A stretch of 64,000 nucleotides of DNA from Chytridium lagenaria (taxonomy: Eukaryota; Chytridiomycota; Chytridiomycetes; Chytridiales; Chytridiaceae), in assembly GCA_025449115.1 (NCBI GenBank), contig JAHLKC010000130.1:53040-117039 (forward strand), in the 5' to 3' direction. The position numbers were made by a program, and so were the translations under genes. A model generated the notes under the pieces. That model was not told the DNA's origin. It did no database searches and was given only the letters and a program-made list of their open reading frames with translations. Position 1 is the first letter of the stretch; every line of letters begins with the position of its first letter. Below are positions 23,898-33,916 of the stretch, piece after piece.

Positions 23898-26800
23898 ATG
23901 CCAACGACATTATTACTCCTTCCGCCATTCCTACACTATCACCTTTCTGCCTTTCTATATTTATTCCTCTTTTATCCATTGACACCAGAAAGCTAACCCG
24001 TCCTTTCCAGCCCCTACCTCCCTTAGACTCTTCGGCCTCGCAGGCTCTCAAGATGCAACCTCTGAAACAATTCGCCTGAAATCTCTTCTCACCTCCTTTG
24101 AACAAGCAAACTCAGTCGCCGTCGCCGTCGACCTCGTCAATCTGCCTGAAGACGAATACCGTGCTGAATTGAAACGGAGATTGGATACAGATTCTGCAGA
24201 TGTTTACATTGTGGAGCACAGTTGGGCTGCCAGTTTTGAAACGTATTTTGCGAATCTGTTTGACATTGACGGGTTGGCGCCGTTGAGTGCGCAGTTGGAA
24301 GGGCAGATTAAGGAGGCAAAAGAGTTGAATAGGAACGGGGAAAAATTGAGTAAGTATTGTTGTTGTTGTGGTTGAGTAACTCTGGTGGTCTTATTGCGGG
24401 GAGCCAATATTTCGAAGTGTTAAGTGGTTTTCTGGGGGTTGGCAGAAATATTTCGAACATGAATGCTGCTTTCCGAAGGACATTACTTGGTGGATTTCTA
24501 CGAATATTTACCGAAGGCGTCTGTTCAGATTTACCTCTACTCGATGATGGCTCTTTCTCAGGAGTGTCATTGTTTTCGTTCACTGATTCTATTATGTCCT
24601 GATCATAAATCAGTTCAATTAATCTCTTTTTTAAAAAATAGTTGCTGCACCATTCTGGGCTGATTTCGGTGTCCTTGTGAGTACACTTGATTTTTTCCTT
24701 TGTTCTCATTCATTACTATATGCCAAACTAAGACGACATAATTAGTACTACCGCACAGACATTCTCTCCAGCCTTGGTGTATCCTCTCCACCCCGCACAT
24801 GGACTGAAGTCCAAACAATCTGTACCGACTACATCTCCCGCAACTCACAAAACAACGGTTGCTTCCTTACCGCCTTCCGGAGTACGTATCCCCATCATTC
24901 TCCGTTCTCCCTTTTTGACCCCCCCCACTTTTGACTAATCTTTTCTTAGATCAATCCGCCCTCTACGCCGCCTCGGAATGGTTATTCACGTCGTCAGATC
25001 AACCCCTTGTACTTGGTGGACTGACGTTTAACTTTAATGACACGAATGTGGCGGAGATTTTGGCCAGGATTAAGGAGTGGAGCTACACCGGGATTATTAA
25101 TCGGGACTCGATCAATTATAGTTATGACCAAGCGGCCGACGAGTGGGTTAGGGGTAATGGAGTCTTTTTCCAGGTAAAATCAGCGTGTTCATTAATTTTT
25201 TTTCCCTTCTTTACTTTCTATTTGTTATCCACTCTATGGTCATCAGTCATTTAATGTAATCGGCATTATATATTCAGGGTCGTGCATCCCACTATCAACG
25301 TTCCAGCACTGCTTCTCAACTCAATGGTCGATGGAATGTGACAACCATTCCTGGACGAACCAACACCATGTCTGCCTCTTCCATCTCCGGATACCATCTT
25401 GCTATTGCCGAGAAATCGCAAAACAAGCAACTCGGGTTGAGATTGTTGACTTTTTGAACTCTGAGGCTGTGCAAAGAGATCGCGCTTTTACTTTTGGGGA
25501 TTCCGTCGGCTTGGAGTTCGTATGTGGGGTCAAACAGTGAGTTACACTTCTTTCTTGCTCTTGCTGGAAATTTCAGTATATGTTCTAGTTTACTTCCCGT
25601 TATTATCTTCTAACTTTCTTTTTTTTATTTATGTAGACGCTACTCTCTGCACAGATCGCATCCCCCTGCACAGTCCTCCGCTCCATCTCCAGCAACAACC
25701 AAATTGCCGTCCTCCCCGCTCCAAAGTCGGTTCCCTCTGGTTAACCCTCTCTGACTCACTTATCCGTGACCTCCGCGCCTTCTTCAACAACCGTACCATG
25801 TCCGCAGCAGAAGGTCTCGCAGCAGCTGCCACCAACATCCAAAACCTCCTCTCATCCGTCCCTACGCGTCCATCAACAACCACCACTCGATCTACAACCG
25901 CAGCCCCTTCTCCATCCCTCGAATCAGCACCTTCTACCGCAACACCCGTCGTTATGATCATCTCGGGTATCGTTGCTGGAATCGTTGCAATCGCTATCGT
26001 CGTCGCTATCCTCATTATCCAAAAACGTAATTCACGTTGGCCCTTTCAATAACCCCAATGCCGCTATCTCCCTCCGTCCCTCAACATCCCTACAGCGACG
26101 AATTTTACGGAGACTCCCTCAAATCCCCACCTCCGCAGCCTCTCCTGGCAAATACGTCTGGGAAGCCGCCGCAACCCCTCAAACAACCACCATGCTCCAG
26201 TCGCAGACCTCTAAATCCTACGCCTTCTCTTCTGACTATGATTCCGTCACTCGTGGTGGAACACTTCAACACCGGGATACGTTTGTGTCGAATTTCGGCA
26301 CCGCCTATGCCTGCTATGCCAATCAGGAATATGACGCCGAGTGTTGTTGGGAGTGATGGGTACAGGAGGGAGGAGAGTGTTAGGGGAGGCGCGGTGCCTA
26401 TTGTGGAGAGTATGGGGAAGAGGCATGCGGTCGTGTATCCGTTTGAACCGACACAGATGGATGAAATGCCCTTGAGAGCGGGAGATAAGGTGTTACTCAA
26501 GACTGCTTATGATGGTAAGTTCCATCAACTCCATATGTTGAAAGTTTCTTTATTTCCACCTGAATATTATTTCTAACCTGATTGAAAAACAGACGGCTAC
26601 GCATTCGGCGAAATGGAAACTCCAGAAGGTCTTCGTTCCGGCGTCTTCCCCCTCGCCTGTCTCATTCCAACGGCGGTACACTCGGCGACTCTGTCATCTC
26701 CCCGTTCTCCGGCCCAGGCACCGCCTCCTCCATCTCCACCATCTCCCCCGTCCCCGCTCACCTCCATCACGCCACCTCCATCTCCAGCACCACCTCCCCC

Positions 26801-27018
26801 ACTGGCGGTCAAGTGATTGCATCCGACAGTCCTGAGGCGTTGTTGATGACGGGACGTATCACGGAAGACGCGTACCTGAGAATTCGGAATGAGAGAAAGA
26901 ACGGGAGGATCGACAGATTGCGGCGTTGAAGGAACGGTTGATGAGAATGGAGGCTGGGGATCCTGATCGTGAGAGACTGCAGAAACGGTTGGATGAACTT
27001 GAGTTGGGGGTTTTATGA
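23898..27018 (+). CDS. Bacterial-type solute-binding domain fused to TM helix, SH3 domain and coiled coil; frame-broken
   Basis: The hydrophobic leader MPTTLLLLPPFLHYHLSAFL precedes a family-1 extracellular solute-binding fold: SLRLFGLAGSQDATSETIRL, the SBP block SADVYIVEHSWAASFETYF, GEKLIAAPFWADFGVLYYRT, RTWTEVQTICTDYI, GVFFQGRASHYQRS, TMSASSISGYHLAIAEKSQ and VEIVDFLNSEAVQRD. A Ser/Thr-rich linker, a TM helix (VVMIISGIVAGIVAIAIVVA) and a basic stop follow. The cytoplasmic tail contains an SH3 domain (HAVVYPFEPTQMDEMPLRAG, DDGYAFGEMETPEGLRSGVF) and ends in a coiled coil (IAALKERLMRME). Exons are about 23898-24349, 24642-24676, 24746-24881, 24950-25173, 25278-25536, 25637-26514 and 26593-27018. 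About eight one-base breaks exist, for example near 23989, 25430, 26028, 26330 and 26893. Inferred role: a surface sensor of sugars or other small solutes signalling through SH3 partners. The SH3 and SBP calls are strong; the exact exons are less so. Confidence 0.78.
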
Positions 27019-27570
27019 TAGAATGTAACTCGTCCCGCCTCCCTTTTCCTTCCCCCCCCCCCCCCTTCTGTCTATCGTTTTGTATTCGTTCAAGAAAAAT
27101 CTTTTTGACTTTTTTCAATATCTTTAGTTTGCGACGAAATTATTTCTTCTCACCTTTTTTTCCTTTCCCATACCTTTTAATTGTTTGTTTTTCGCGCGCC
27201 ATACTCTCAAGTTTTTGTTTTTTTTGACGCTTTATTTTTCTTTTCTGTGCCCATTGTCACGATTTCCTTTTTTTTATTTTCGTTGCCAGCCTTTCGTTAC
27301 CACATTGGCTGGCATGACGTTCTTTCCGTTTCCCTTTTTTCGGTTTTCAGTTACAAACACTTGAGTTGTTTTCTTTTTGGGAGGATTATAAATATAGATG
27401 CTGAGTTTTGTCATGAGTATTAAACGCGTGAAAAAAGGGCTAACGGGCCCACTTTTCTCTGTCAAGCATAACCTGGTGGGTGCCATCATCGGGTGTTCAC
27501 GAAAACAAAAAAGGGTAAAGCGTTACTCTGCCCAAAATATGGTGTGGTTTATGCTAAATAATGACTATAT
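27019..27570. other. Convergent 3' intergenic region
   Basis: About 550 bp between two convergent stops, T-rich on the plus strand, with a C11 run near 27053-27063. It probably holds both polyadenylation regions (AATAAA-like words near 27230 and 27560). No gene was seen. Confidence 0.45.
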
Positions 27571-29699
27571 TTATTGCCTTGAAAAAGTCTGATCTTTCAC
27601 GATATGTTGATCAATAGCAGCAGGACTCGCCGCACCCGGTGTTGGGTAAGGCATAACCTGCCCGTCCACATTTGGGACATGAAGAAAATCCAAAACCTCC
27701 ATCTCATCCGCAAGGTCCGTCCCCTTCTCCACTTTCAAAACATCATGACGATCAACACCCTCTTCCCCGTCGTTCACCACAACTCGCTTCCCATCCACAT
27801 CAAATCCACCACTCTCTTCCCCGTCTTTCACCACAACTCGCTTCCCATCCACATCAAATCCACCACTCTCTTCCCCGTCTTTCACCACGCTTCGATTCCC
27901 ATCCATATCAAATCCTCCACCATCCCCCGCTTTGACCATAACTCGCTTCCCACCACCTCAAATCCACCACTCTCTTCCCCGTCTTTCACCACAATTCGAT
28001 TCCCATAGACCCCAAGCCCCTCCACAACCTCCATCATCTCCCTCACCCCCACCCCACACGTCCGCCTCGCCACCTCGGGCGTGATTTTCCGCAGCGTCCA
28101 CAAAACCCCTCCAACAGGTTCCAAAGGATGACACCCCCACCTCGCTTTCAACCCCGCAGCCCCCATCTGCACCAAAAACAACACTCCAAACACCGCAATC
28201 CCCGGATGAACTCTCACATAAAGCTGTTTGACCACCCTCCCCGTCGCCATGGCGCCCACCACCACATCAACGGCAGCATCGAGAGGGAGGATGGAGAGGG
28301 TGCCGTTGGGTGTTTCCACGACGACGCGGGGTGATGATGAGGAAACGGTGGACGGTGGAGTTGAGTGGAGAGGGAGGCGGGAGGGTGTTGAAGGTGAGGT
28401 AGATTTGTTTCAGGTGGATGGAGAGGAGATGAGCGCCGATTTCGAGTTCAAAGGCGTCCATGTGGTTTCGACATCGGATGCCATCGAAACAGGGTCCTGC
28501 GTTGGGGTCGAGGCTGACGCGGTATTCAGAGAGGAGGGTTGGGAGGGTTTCTGGGTTCATGAGGTTTGTGAAGGCGGTGGGAGGGAGAGGGATGGAAGGG
28601 GTTGTGGGTGTGGTTTTCCAGGTGTAGATGTTGGAGGTGGCGGTGACGTTGTGGTGGAACCAGGTTGTGTTGAGGAGGCAAGAGAAGCCAAAAAAGGTTT
28701 CGTTGAAGGTGAGGACGGTGAGGATGGTGGAAGGGGTGGATGGGGGTGCGCAGATGGAAAAGTTGGTGCGAAAGGAGGTGTCGGTGGGGATCATGGTGTT
28801 GAAGGCGTTAGGAGGACAGTCGGTTGAAGAGAGGATGAAAGGGGTTGATGATGGTTTGCCGCAATCCACGGTGGACTTTGCAAAGATTTGGGTGTATTGA
28901 AGACTCCGTAACGAGTCCTTTAAGGATATACTGATGGAAGGAACGTCTCCCGCGTCAAGAGCAAAGGCCGTTGTTGATGTATTGGTTCCCCGCTGTACAC
29001 CGTCCATGAACGAAAAATCCTCTAAATGGGGTGGAAAAGGAAAGGATCCAACCGCTTCATCCAGGTATTGAGATTGACAAAGACTATCCCCAAAACAACG
29101 CCTCGTCCCATTCACAACAACATCAACCCTGGATTTATCCAAAAACCCATCCATAAAGGTCATTCGAATGGTCCCAGCCCACGCTTCCGTATGCTCGTCG
29201 ACCACAATAGCAAGTTTATAAAGCGCCAACAACACCAACGTGAGCACAGGAATGACAAGGACGATAGCGATATTACTACAACGACGTTTTCGCAATGCAG
29301 ACCGTTTCCATATCAAATCCGATGTACCAAACTGAACCGCCTCGATCACGGGTAACGCCACCCCTCCTTTCTCGCCGCCAACCCAGCAGCAATGGCGCCT
29401 TCGATCGTCCACAAACACCCTCGCACAATGAATCCAATGGTGAAACCGACGACGGTGGTGATGAGTTGTTGGAAGAGCGGGATCTGGGTTCCCTGGGTTG
29501 ACCAATTTCTCCAAAAGGTTGAATTGGTGATGCCGATGAGAGCGCAGAGGAGGATCGTCATGGGGGCTTTGGCGAGGATAAAGAGGAGAAAGGCTATGAA
29601 GGTGGAGCTGGTGTTGGCATTGTCGTCCCATTTGGTTGAGGTGATGGGAGGGGAACGTGATCTTCGAGGTGGCGCGACGGGAGTTGCTTCGGTTGTCAT
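27571..29699 (-). CDS. Four-TM protein with Cys-containing ectodomain and repetitive acidic tail; family not recognised
   Basis: From the ATG at 29699: an N-terminal Pro/Arg-rich segment, TM1 (FIAFLLFILAKAPMTILLC), TM2 (QLITTVVGFTIGFIVRG) and TM3 (NIAIVLVIPVLTLVLLALY). A large ectodomain with several cysteines and N-glycosylation sequons follows (NETFFGFSCLLNTTWF), then TM4 near 28200 (GIAVFGVLFLVQMGAAG), and a cytoplasmic tail. The tail carries about five copies of an 18-residue unit related to RVVVKDGEESGGFDVDGK, then ends near 27571. Frame breaks, each consistent with one missing base, lie near 29350 (after ARKEG), 28296 (before VVVETPNGTL) and 27945. No intron is needed. The four-TM plus ectodomain layout suggests a plasma-membrane protein; no function is proposed. 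Confidence 0.65.
27762..28020. repeat. Tandem repeat, 54-bp unit, in coding sequence
   Basis: Units start at 27762, 27816 and 27870 with near identity (CTTCCCCGTC(T/G)TTCACCAC...), followed by a diverged copy near 27924 and another near 27974. The 54-bp length keeps frame and encodes an 18-residue acidic unit on the minus strand. Confidence 0.85.
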
Positions 29700-30640
29700 C
29701 TCACTAGGTAGCTGCAGCGGTTGATGGCGGAAGAAGGACGTCTTGATTCATAAAATCCTGTCACCCACTTTACGTAGCTGATCCCAAGAGGTATTTTAAA
29801 AGTAAAATGACCTACACCCACTCTCTCGCTGTGTTCAGTTTAAAGTGGATGGAGAGGAGCTTTCCATCAACCTCACATCTCTCTCACCAATCATCACCTT
29901 GAGCGATACTTCTGGAAACAACGCTTGACAATAAAAGTCGGACTAAAATTTGATCTTACGGTCAAAGTTGAAGAGAATGTTATCGTCCAAATCAAAGGCC
30001 GAATCGCGACTCAAATCCATCATATCTCCACAAAAGCTCCATGAATCGTGACATAGAAAAAATATTCCACGATCAAGTCTGACACAACCAGGACGTTCAA
30101 AAAAAGGAACAATGCTCTGGAGGCAAAGAAGAAACATTGGTTGAAAGATGCTAAAATGTCATAATTCCAAAACCGATCTCAAAGTTACCATTCGAGGTCT
30201 TTAATGGCTTCTGACACGGACAATATATACTGGAAAAGTGAGGTAGATGCCTGTCATCTGGAACCATGTTTGGACCTACAAGAAAATATGAGTAAAAGTA
30301 ATAAGAGTTTTGAAAGGATTAAGAACATTTGCGGAAAGAACAAGGACAGCATGCCAACTTTTTTTTCCGTTGTATTGACTCTTTTTTTGTTGATATGATG
30401 GGCCGTTCAAGCCCATTACAGCGTATTTATATAAAGTAAAAATGTAAAAAAAGTTACAGTGACTGAGAAACAAAAAAAGGTGGTGATGATGTTCAAAAGG
30501 TATGAAATGCGAAAAACCGTATAGAAACGTTAAAGAAGATGATTATAGAAAACGCACACCCAACTCCAACAAAAAAAAAACCCCCTCCTCTAGACGAAAA
30601 AAAGGTGATGGGGGGGGGGGGAAAGGGGAGGTAATAAAGA
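29700..30640. other. Intergenic region, no gene seen
   Basis: Upstream of the four-TM gene and downstream of the M50B-like gene. It contains T/A runs and a G13 run at about 30610-30622. Small reading frames lack motifs. Confidence 0.45.
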
Positions 30641-31660
30641 TCAGCTACTCGGCATCCCATCATCCTTAAACACAATCAACGCTCCGACAATGGCACTTCC
30701 GATAAACACGATGGAGATAAAGAACCACAAGACTCCCCAGACTTGGGGAGGCATGCATCCGTTGCAGCAGATACGGGAAAACTGGGAGGCGTCGGATTCG
30801 TTGACTTTACGAATGACGAGATCCTCGATAATGTCCCAGACGGCGTAAAGGGATGACATGACGCTAAATGAGAAAGAAAAAAAAGGAACAGAAATAAAGT
30901 ATATAAAGAAAATAGATACCAACAGAAAACGTTAATACTTGCGAATAAGAGAATAAAAGAAGCGGAAAAGAAATGATGAGACTTACCCCAAGAATAACAC
31001 AAAATACCTCAACCCAATGGAATTCTCCAACCACCACAATAATGCAATCATTCCAACAAACAACACTGTGATTACACGTGCAAGCCAGTTCCGTGCCCAG
31101 AATAAGGTGAGGAGCATGACGATACCCACGACCACGGCGACGATTTTAGAGGCAAGGAGATTGAAACCACTGAAAATCATGATGGCCCCAAAAAAGGCAG
31201 AGGAGAGGTATCCTGAGAAAGCAAAAAGAAAAAGAAAAGGTAGGGTAAGAAGGTTAGAAAGAGAAAAAGAAAAGACAAAAGTTGGGGCAAGAGGGGAAGG
31301 AGAGAATACATGAGAGCATACATACCAGCTGGTAAACTCAAATACATATTCCCACCCAACATTTTAGTCAACCCTCCCTCATCGGGATCCAAGGTGATGC
31401 TCAAGACTCTAGCGCCGGTACAGCACCCACACTGGCATGCCCAAACTCATGCAAAGCGACGGTAAAGACCTTGAATGGCCACAGGATGTATTTGATGACG
31501 GGGATGTGCCATAGGATGAGGATGATGGCAGCAAAGCCAGCGATAAAGTAGATGGTGCGGAGTTGATCTGGTGAAGGGTTGAGACGGTTGGAGATGTCGG
31601 TAGAGTTGAGTGAGCGGGAGTGGAGGATGTGGATTAAGGTTGGAGAGAGGATGACGGCAT
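30641..31660 (-). CDS. M50B-like membrane metallopeptidase, frame-broken
   Basis: This is a fungal/plant Peptidase_M50B-like protein of about 230 residues. The zinc motif HEFGH is seen within FKVFTVALHEFGHASVGAV, followed by GARVLSITLDPDEGGLTKM and GGNMYLSLPAGYLSSAFFGA, the family's characteristic block. Hydrophobic segments (SKIVAVVVGIVMLLTLFWA, ARVITVLFVGMIALLWWL, LWFFISIVFIGSAIVGALIV) make it polytopic. VMSSLYAVWDIIEDLV is a further family-typical segment. Introns are GT-AG: one after PAG (acceptor near 31213) and one after RYFVLFLG (31004 to about 30870). A missing base near 31412 sits between HASVGAV and the next block. Another near 31630 separates the only plausible ATG (31660, MPSSSLQP) from the rest. 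The zinc ligands imply peptidase capacity, but the substrate is unknown. Confidence 0.82.
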
Positions 31661-32392
31661 AAGTAGTTTAGTAGTGGATTGTTATGGGGAGTAGGATGAT
31701 TAGGTGTTGGGATGCTGATGATGATGATGATGTGAATAGACTATTAATAAAGTAAATTGAAAAAGACACAACAAACAACACTTGAGAATAATATTAATAT
31801 CTAATAATTAATTGAAAATTAATTAATGTTTCAAGCCACAAAAGGAAGGAAGGAGTGAAATGATGATTCCTTGGCTCTTGGGCTATGAAATATAACCAAG
31901 TAAATATTTAAATATTTACCATGTAATAAATATCTTACACAGCCTCACTTGTCATAATATTTGATATGCCTGGTGGTATTTTGTTTATAATATAGCTAAG
32001 TCAATATTCCAACTGATATAAGTCAATATTCCAACTGATATGTACATTCATTCATAAAAAGAGGCGACGTGTTCTTATTGCAATATTTATTAAAAATAAA
32101 ACACACACACACAAGGGACAAAACACCAAAATGAAAAAAAGGTTTCCCGTCACCCCAGTCCCCCCCCCCAAAAAAAAAAAATAACCAAACTCGCCTCCCT
32201 GTTGATTCAATACTAAATCGGAAAGGAACAAAGAGATAGAAGCTCTCAAAAGATCTAATAAAGACGTAAAAGAATATATCCATCACACGGAAACAAAGCT
32301 TTCTTTTTTGTTCAATTCACCACCAAAGAATGACCAGATTAAAGAAAAGAAAAAAAGCACCCCATGAATGGAAACATCCCCTTGCAAGGTTT
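31661..32392. other. Intergenic region, AT-rich, with a 22-bp tandem repeat
   Basis: Non-coding DNA between two minus-strand genes. It contains a GAT microsatellite near 31710-31730, a perfect two-copy 22-bp repeat (31998-32041), and a C9A12 run near 32161. No gene was seen. Confidence 0.5.
31998..32041. repeat. Perfect 22-bp direct tandem repeat
   Basis: Two adjacent identical copies (31998-32019 and 32020-32041) beginning AAGTCAATATTCCAACTG. They are too short to be a transposon and are probably slippage or a small duplication. Confidence 0.9.
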
Positions 32393-33280
32393 TTACTTCT
32401 TCTTCTTGAGCTTCTCGAGCTTCTCCTTCTCAAGATCCCTGAAAAACTTTTCCTCAATGGCCTTTGAACAAAAAAAAAAAAAGATTCGTCAGCATAACAA
32501 CTTTCAAATAAAAAAAAATACGAAAAAAATAAACGCGCAAAACAATATATAAAAACATTTTAAAAATAACTCACAGCCTCCTTCTTTCCAAGCGCACCAC
32601 CACCACCCCTGACGGCACCACCGTAGCTCGAGTCCATAGGGCTCATGCGAGCCTGCGCAGGGTCACTGGGCTTGGCGGGCTCAGCCTCAGCAGCAGCGGG
32701 AGCAGGGGCAGCAGGGGCAGCGGGCCTCTTTGCAATTTCCTCCTTCAACTTCTTGATGAGCTAAGAATTGAGAAACGAGGGGGATTAGATATACAAATTA
32801 AACGGATTGGATGGATACGAATGCAAGGAAATAGACTGAATTAAAAGAAGCTTTCATGTGATTTCATACTGTCTTGATGTATTCCCTCAACCGTCTTGCG
32901 ACAATCCCCATAGCAGCATACTTTTTCTTATAGCTTCCTCGCCAAATCCATTGAAAAAAAGTCATTAACGGCGATCCTACTAGAAGCAACCGACCCATCA
33001 CAAATCTCCACCCTCGCCCCTTCTTGGAGCCCCTCTCCACCACCCAAAGCCCTCCCCCTCCATTCTCATAAAAAAAACAAAACACAGAAAAACGCTCTAC
33101 CAACCTCCTGGTCATGGTCATGCGCAAACTTCTCCTCCTGCGCAGCCTCCTTCTTGCAAAAGCACCTCCAGCGTCGCGAATGTTGGTGTAAGAGCGGACA
33201 GAGAGAGGGACGATGATGGAGGAGGAGGAGGATGCGGATGATGAGGCCTTGAGGAGGGTTGATGCGGATCTGGAAAACAT
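32393..33280 (-). CDS. Mitochondrial ATP synthase inhibitor (IF1) family protein with two IF1 motifs
   Basis: The N-terminus MFSRSASTLLKASSSASSSS with a following SVRSY is a typical mitochondrial presequence (Arg/Ser-rich, no acids). The first IF1-like block is AGGAFA(K/R)KEAAQEEKFAH, followed by ELIKKLKEEIAKR. A Pro/Ala-rich linker leads to a second block, GGAVRGGGGALGKKEA then IEEKFFRDLEKEKLEKLKKK, which matches the canonical IF1 inhibitory region (GGAFGKRE, then EE-YFR and a basic coiled coil). Exons are 33280-33105, 32760-32575 and 32461-32393. The first intron is unusually long (344 bp). One missing base near 33141 breaks the first block. IF1 blocks ATP hydrolysis by F1 at low matrix pH. 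A typical IF1 has one motif; this one appears duplicated or fused. Confidence 0.75.
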
Positions 33281-33916
33281 GGTTGTGTGTTGTGTTGTGT
33301 GGTGAAGTGTTGAAATTGAAATTTTATCAGGTGGGGGGTAAGGTTTTTTTTGCAGTTTTTTTCGTGTTGGTATGAGAAATTAATTTGACGTGGGAGGTTT
33401 TAGAGGAAGGAAGAGAGTTTTGCAGTGAACTGTGTGATGCACTGATGGAGATGGATATGGAAATAACAGGATGGTTTGATGGATGGATGGAATGGTTTGA
33501 TGGATGGATGGTAAATGTTGTTGGTTAATGACGACTAGTGAATGAGTAAAGTTGAATGGACAAGTGAGTGGATGGAATGGATGAGTGAAGGGATGAGTGA
33601 GTGAGTGAGTGAGTGAGAGAAGTCAATGAATGCTATATTTTTACAAGTCACTTTTGTACTGAGTGGGTGGAGAATAAGTAAACGTACATCATAATGACTC
33701 AATTTCAATGTCACATGTCCAATACTATCGGACAATAAATACTTTGTATTCATTACATATATATTTATTCAACTAACGCATATTCAGTCTAATATATTAA
33801 AATTCTCTAACACGTTAACAACAAGAAGAAAAAACAATAAGCAAAATATTTATAATAACGTAAAAAACCACAAAAAGAAAAAAAGAAAAACTACACGCGC
33901 TACCCCATCCTCCCCT
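33281..33916. repeat. Simple-repeat-rich intergenic region
   Basis: It contains GGATGGTTTGATGGAT-type minisatellite units (about 33465-33520), a GAGT/GTGA microsatellite (about 33590-33617), and AT-rich DNA beyond 33750. No gene was seen. Confidence 0.75.

Noticed and set aside
24446..24602. Possible extra exon in the SBP-SH3 gene (NMNAAFRRTLLGGFLRIF)
   Set aside because: Skipping it joins GEKL directly to IAAPFWADFGVL in phase, matching the SBP pattern. Retaining it would need a frame that does not continue.
28228..28900. Gly/Glu/Val-rich plus-strand frames
   Set aside because: Antisense shadows of the four-TM protein's ectodomain, which has sequons, cysteines and TM segments on the minus strand.
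33590..33617. GAGT repeats as a telomere-like or CRISPR-like array
   Set aside because: Plain tetranucleotide microsatellite without spacers or a telomeric unit.
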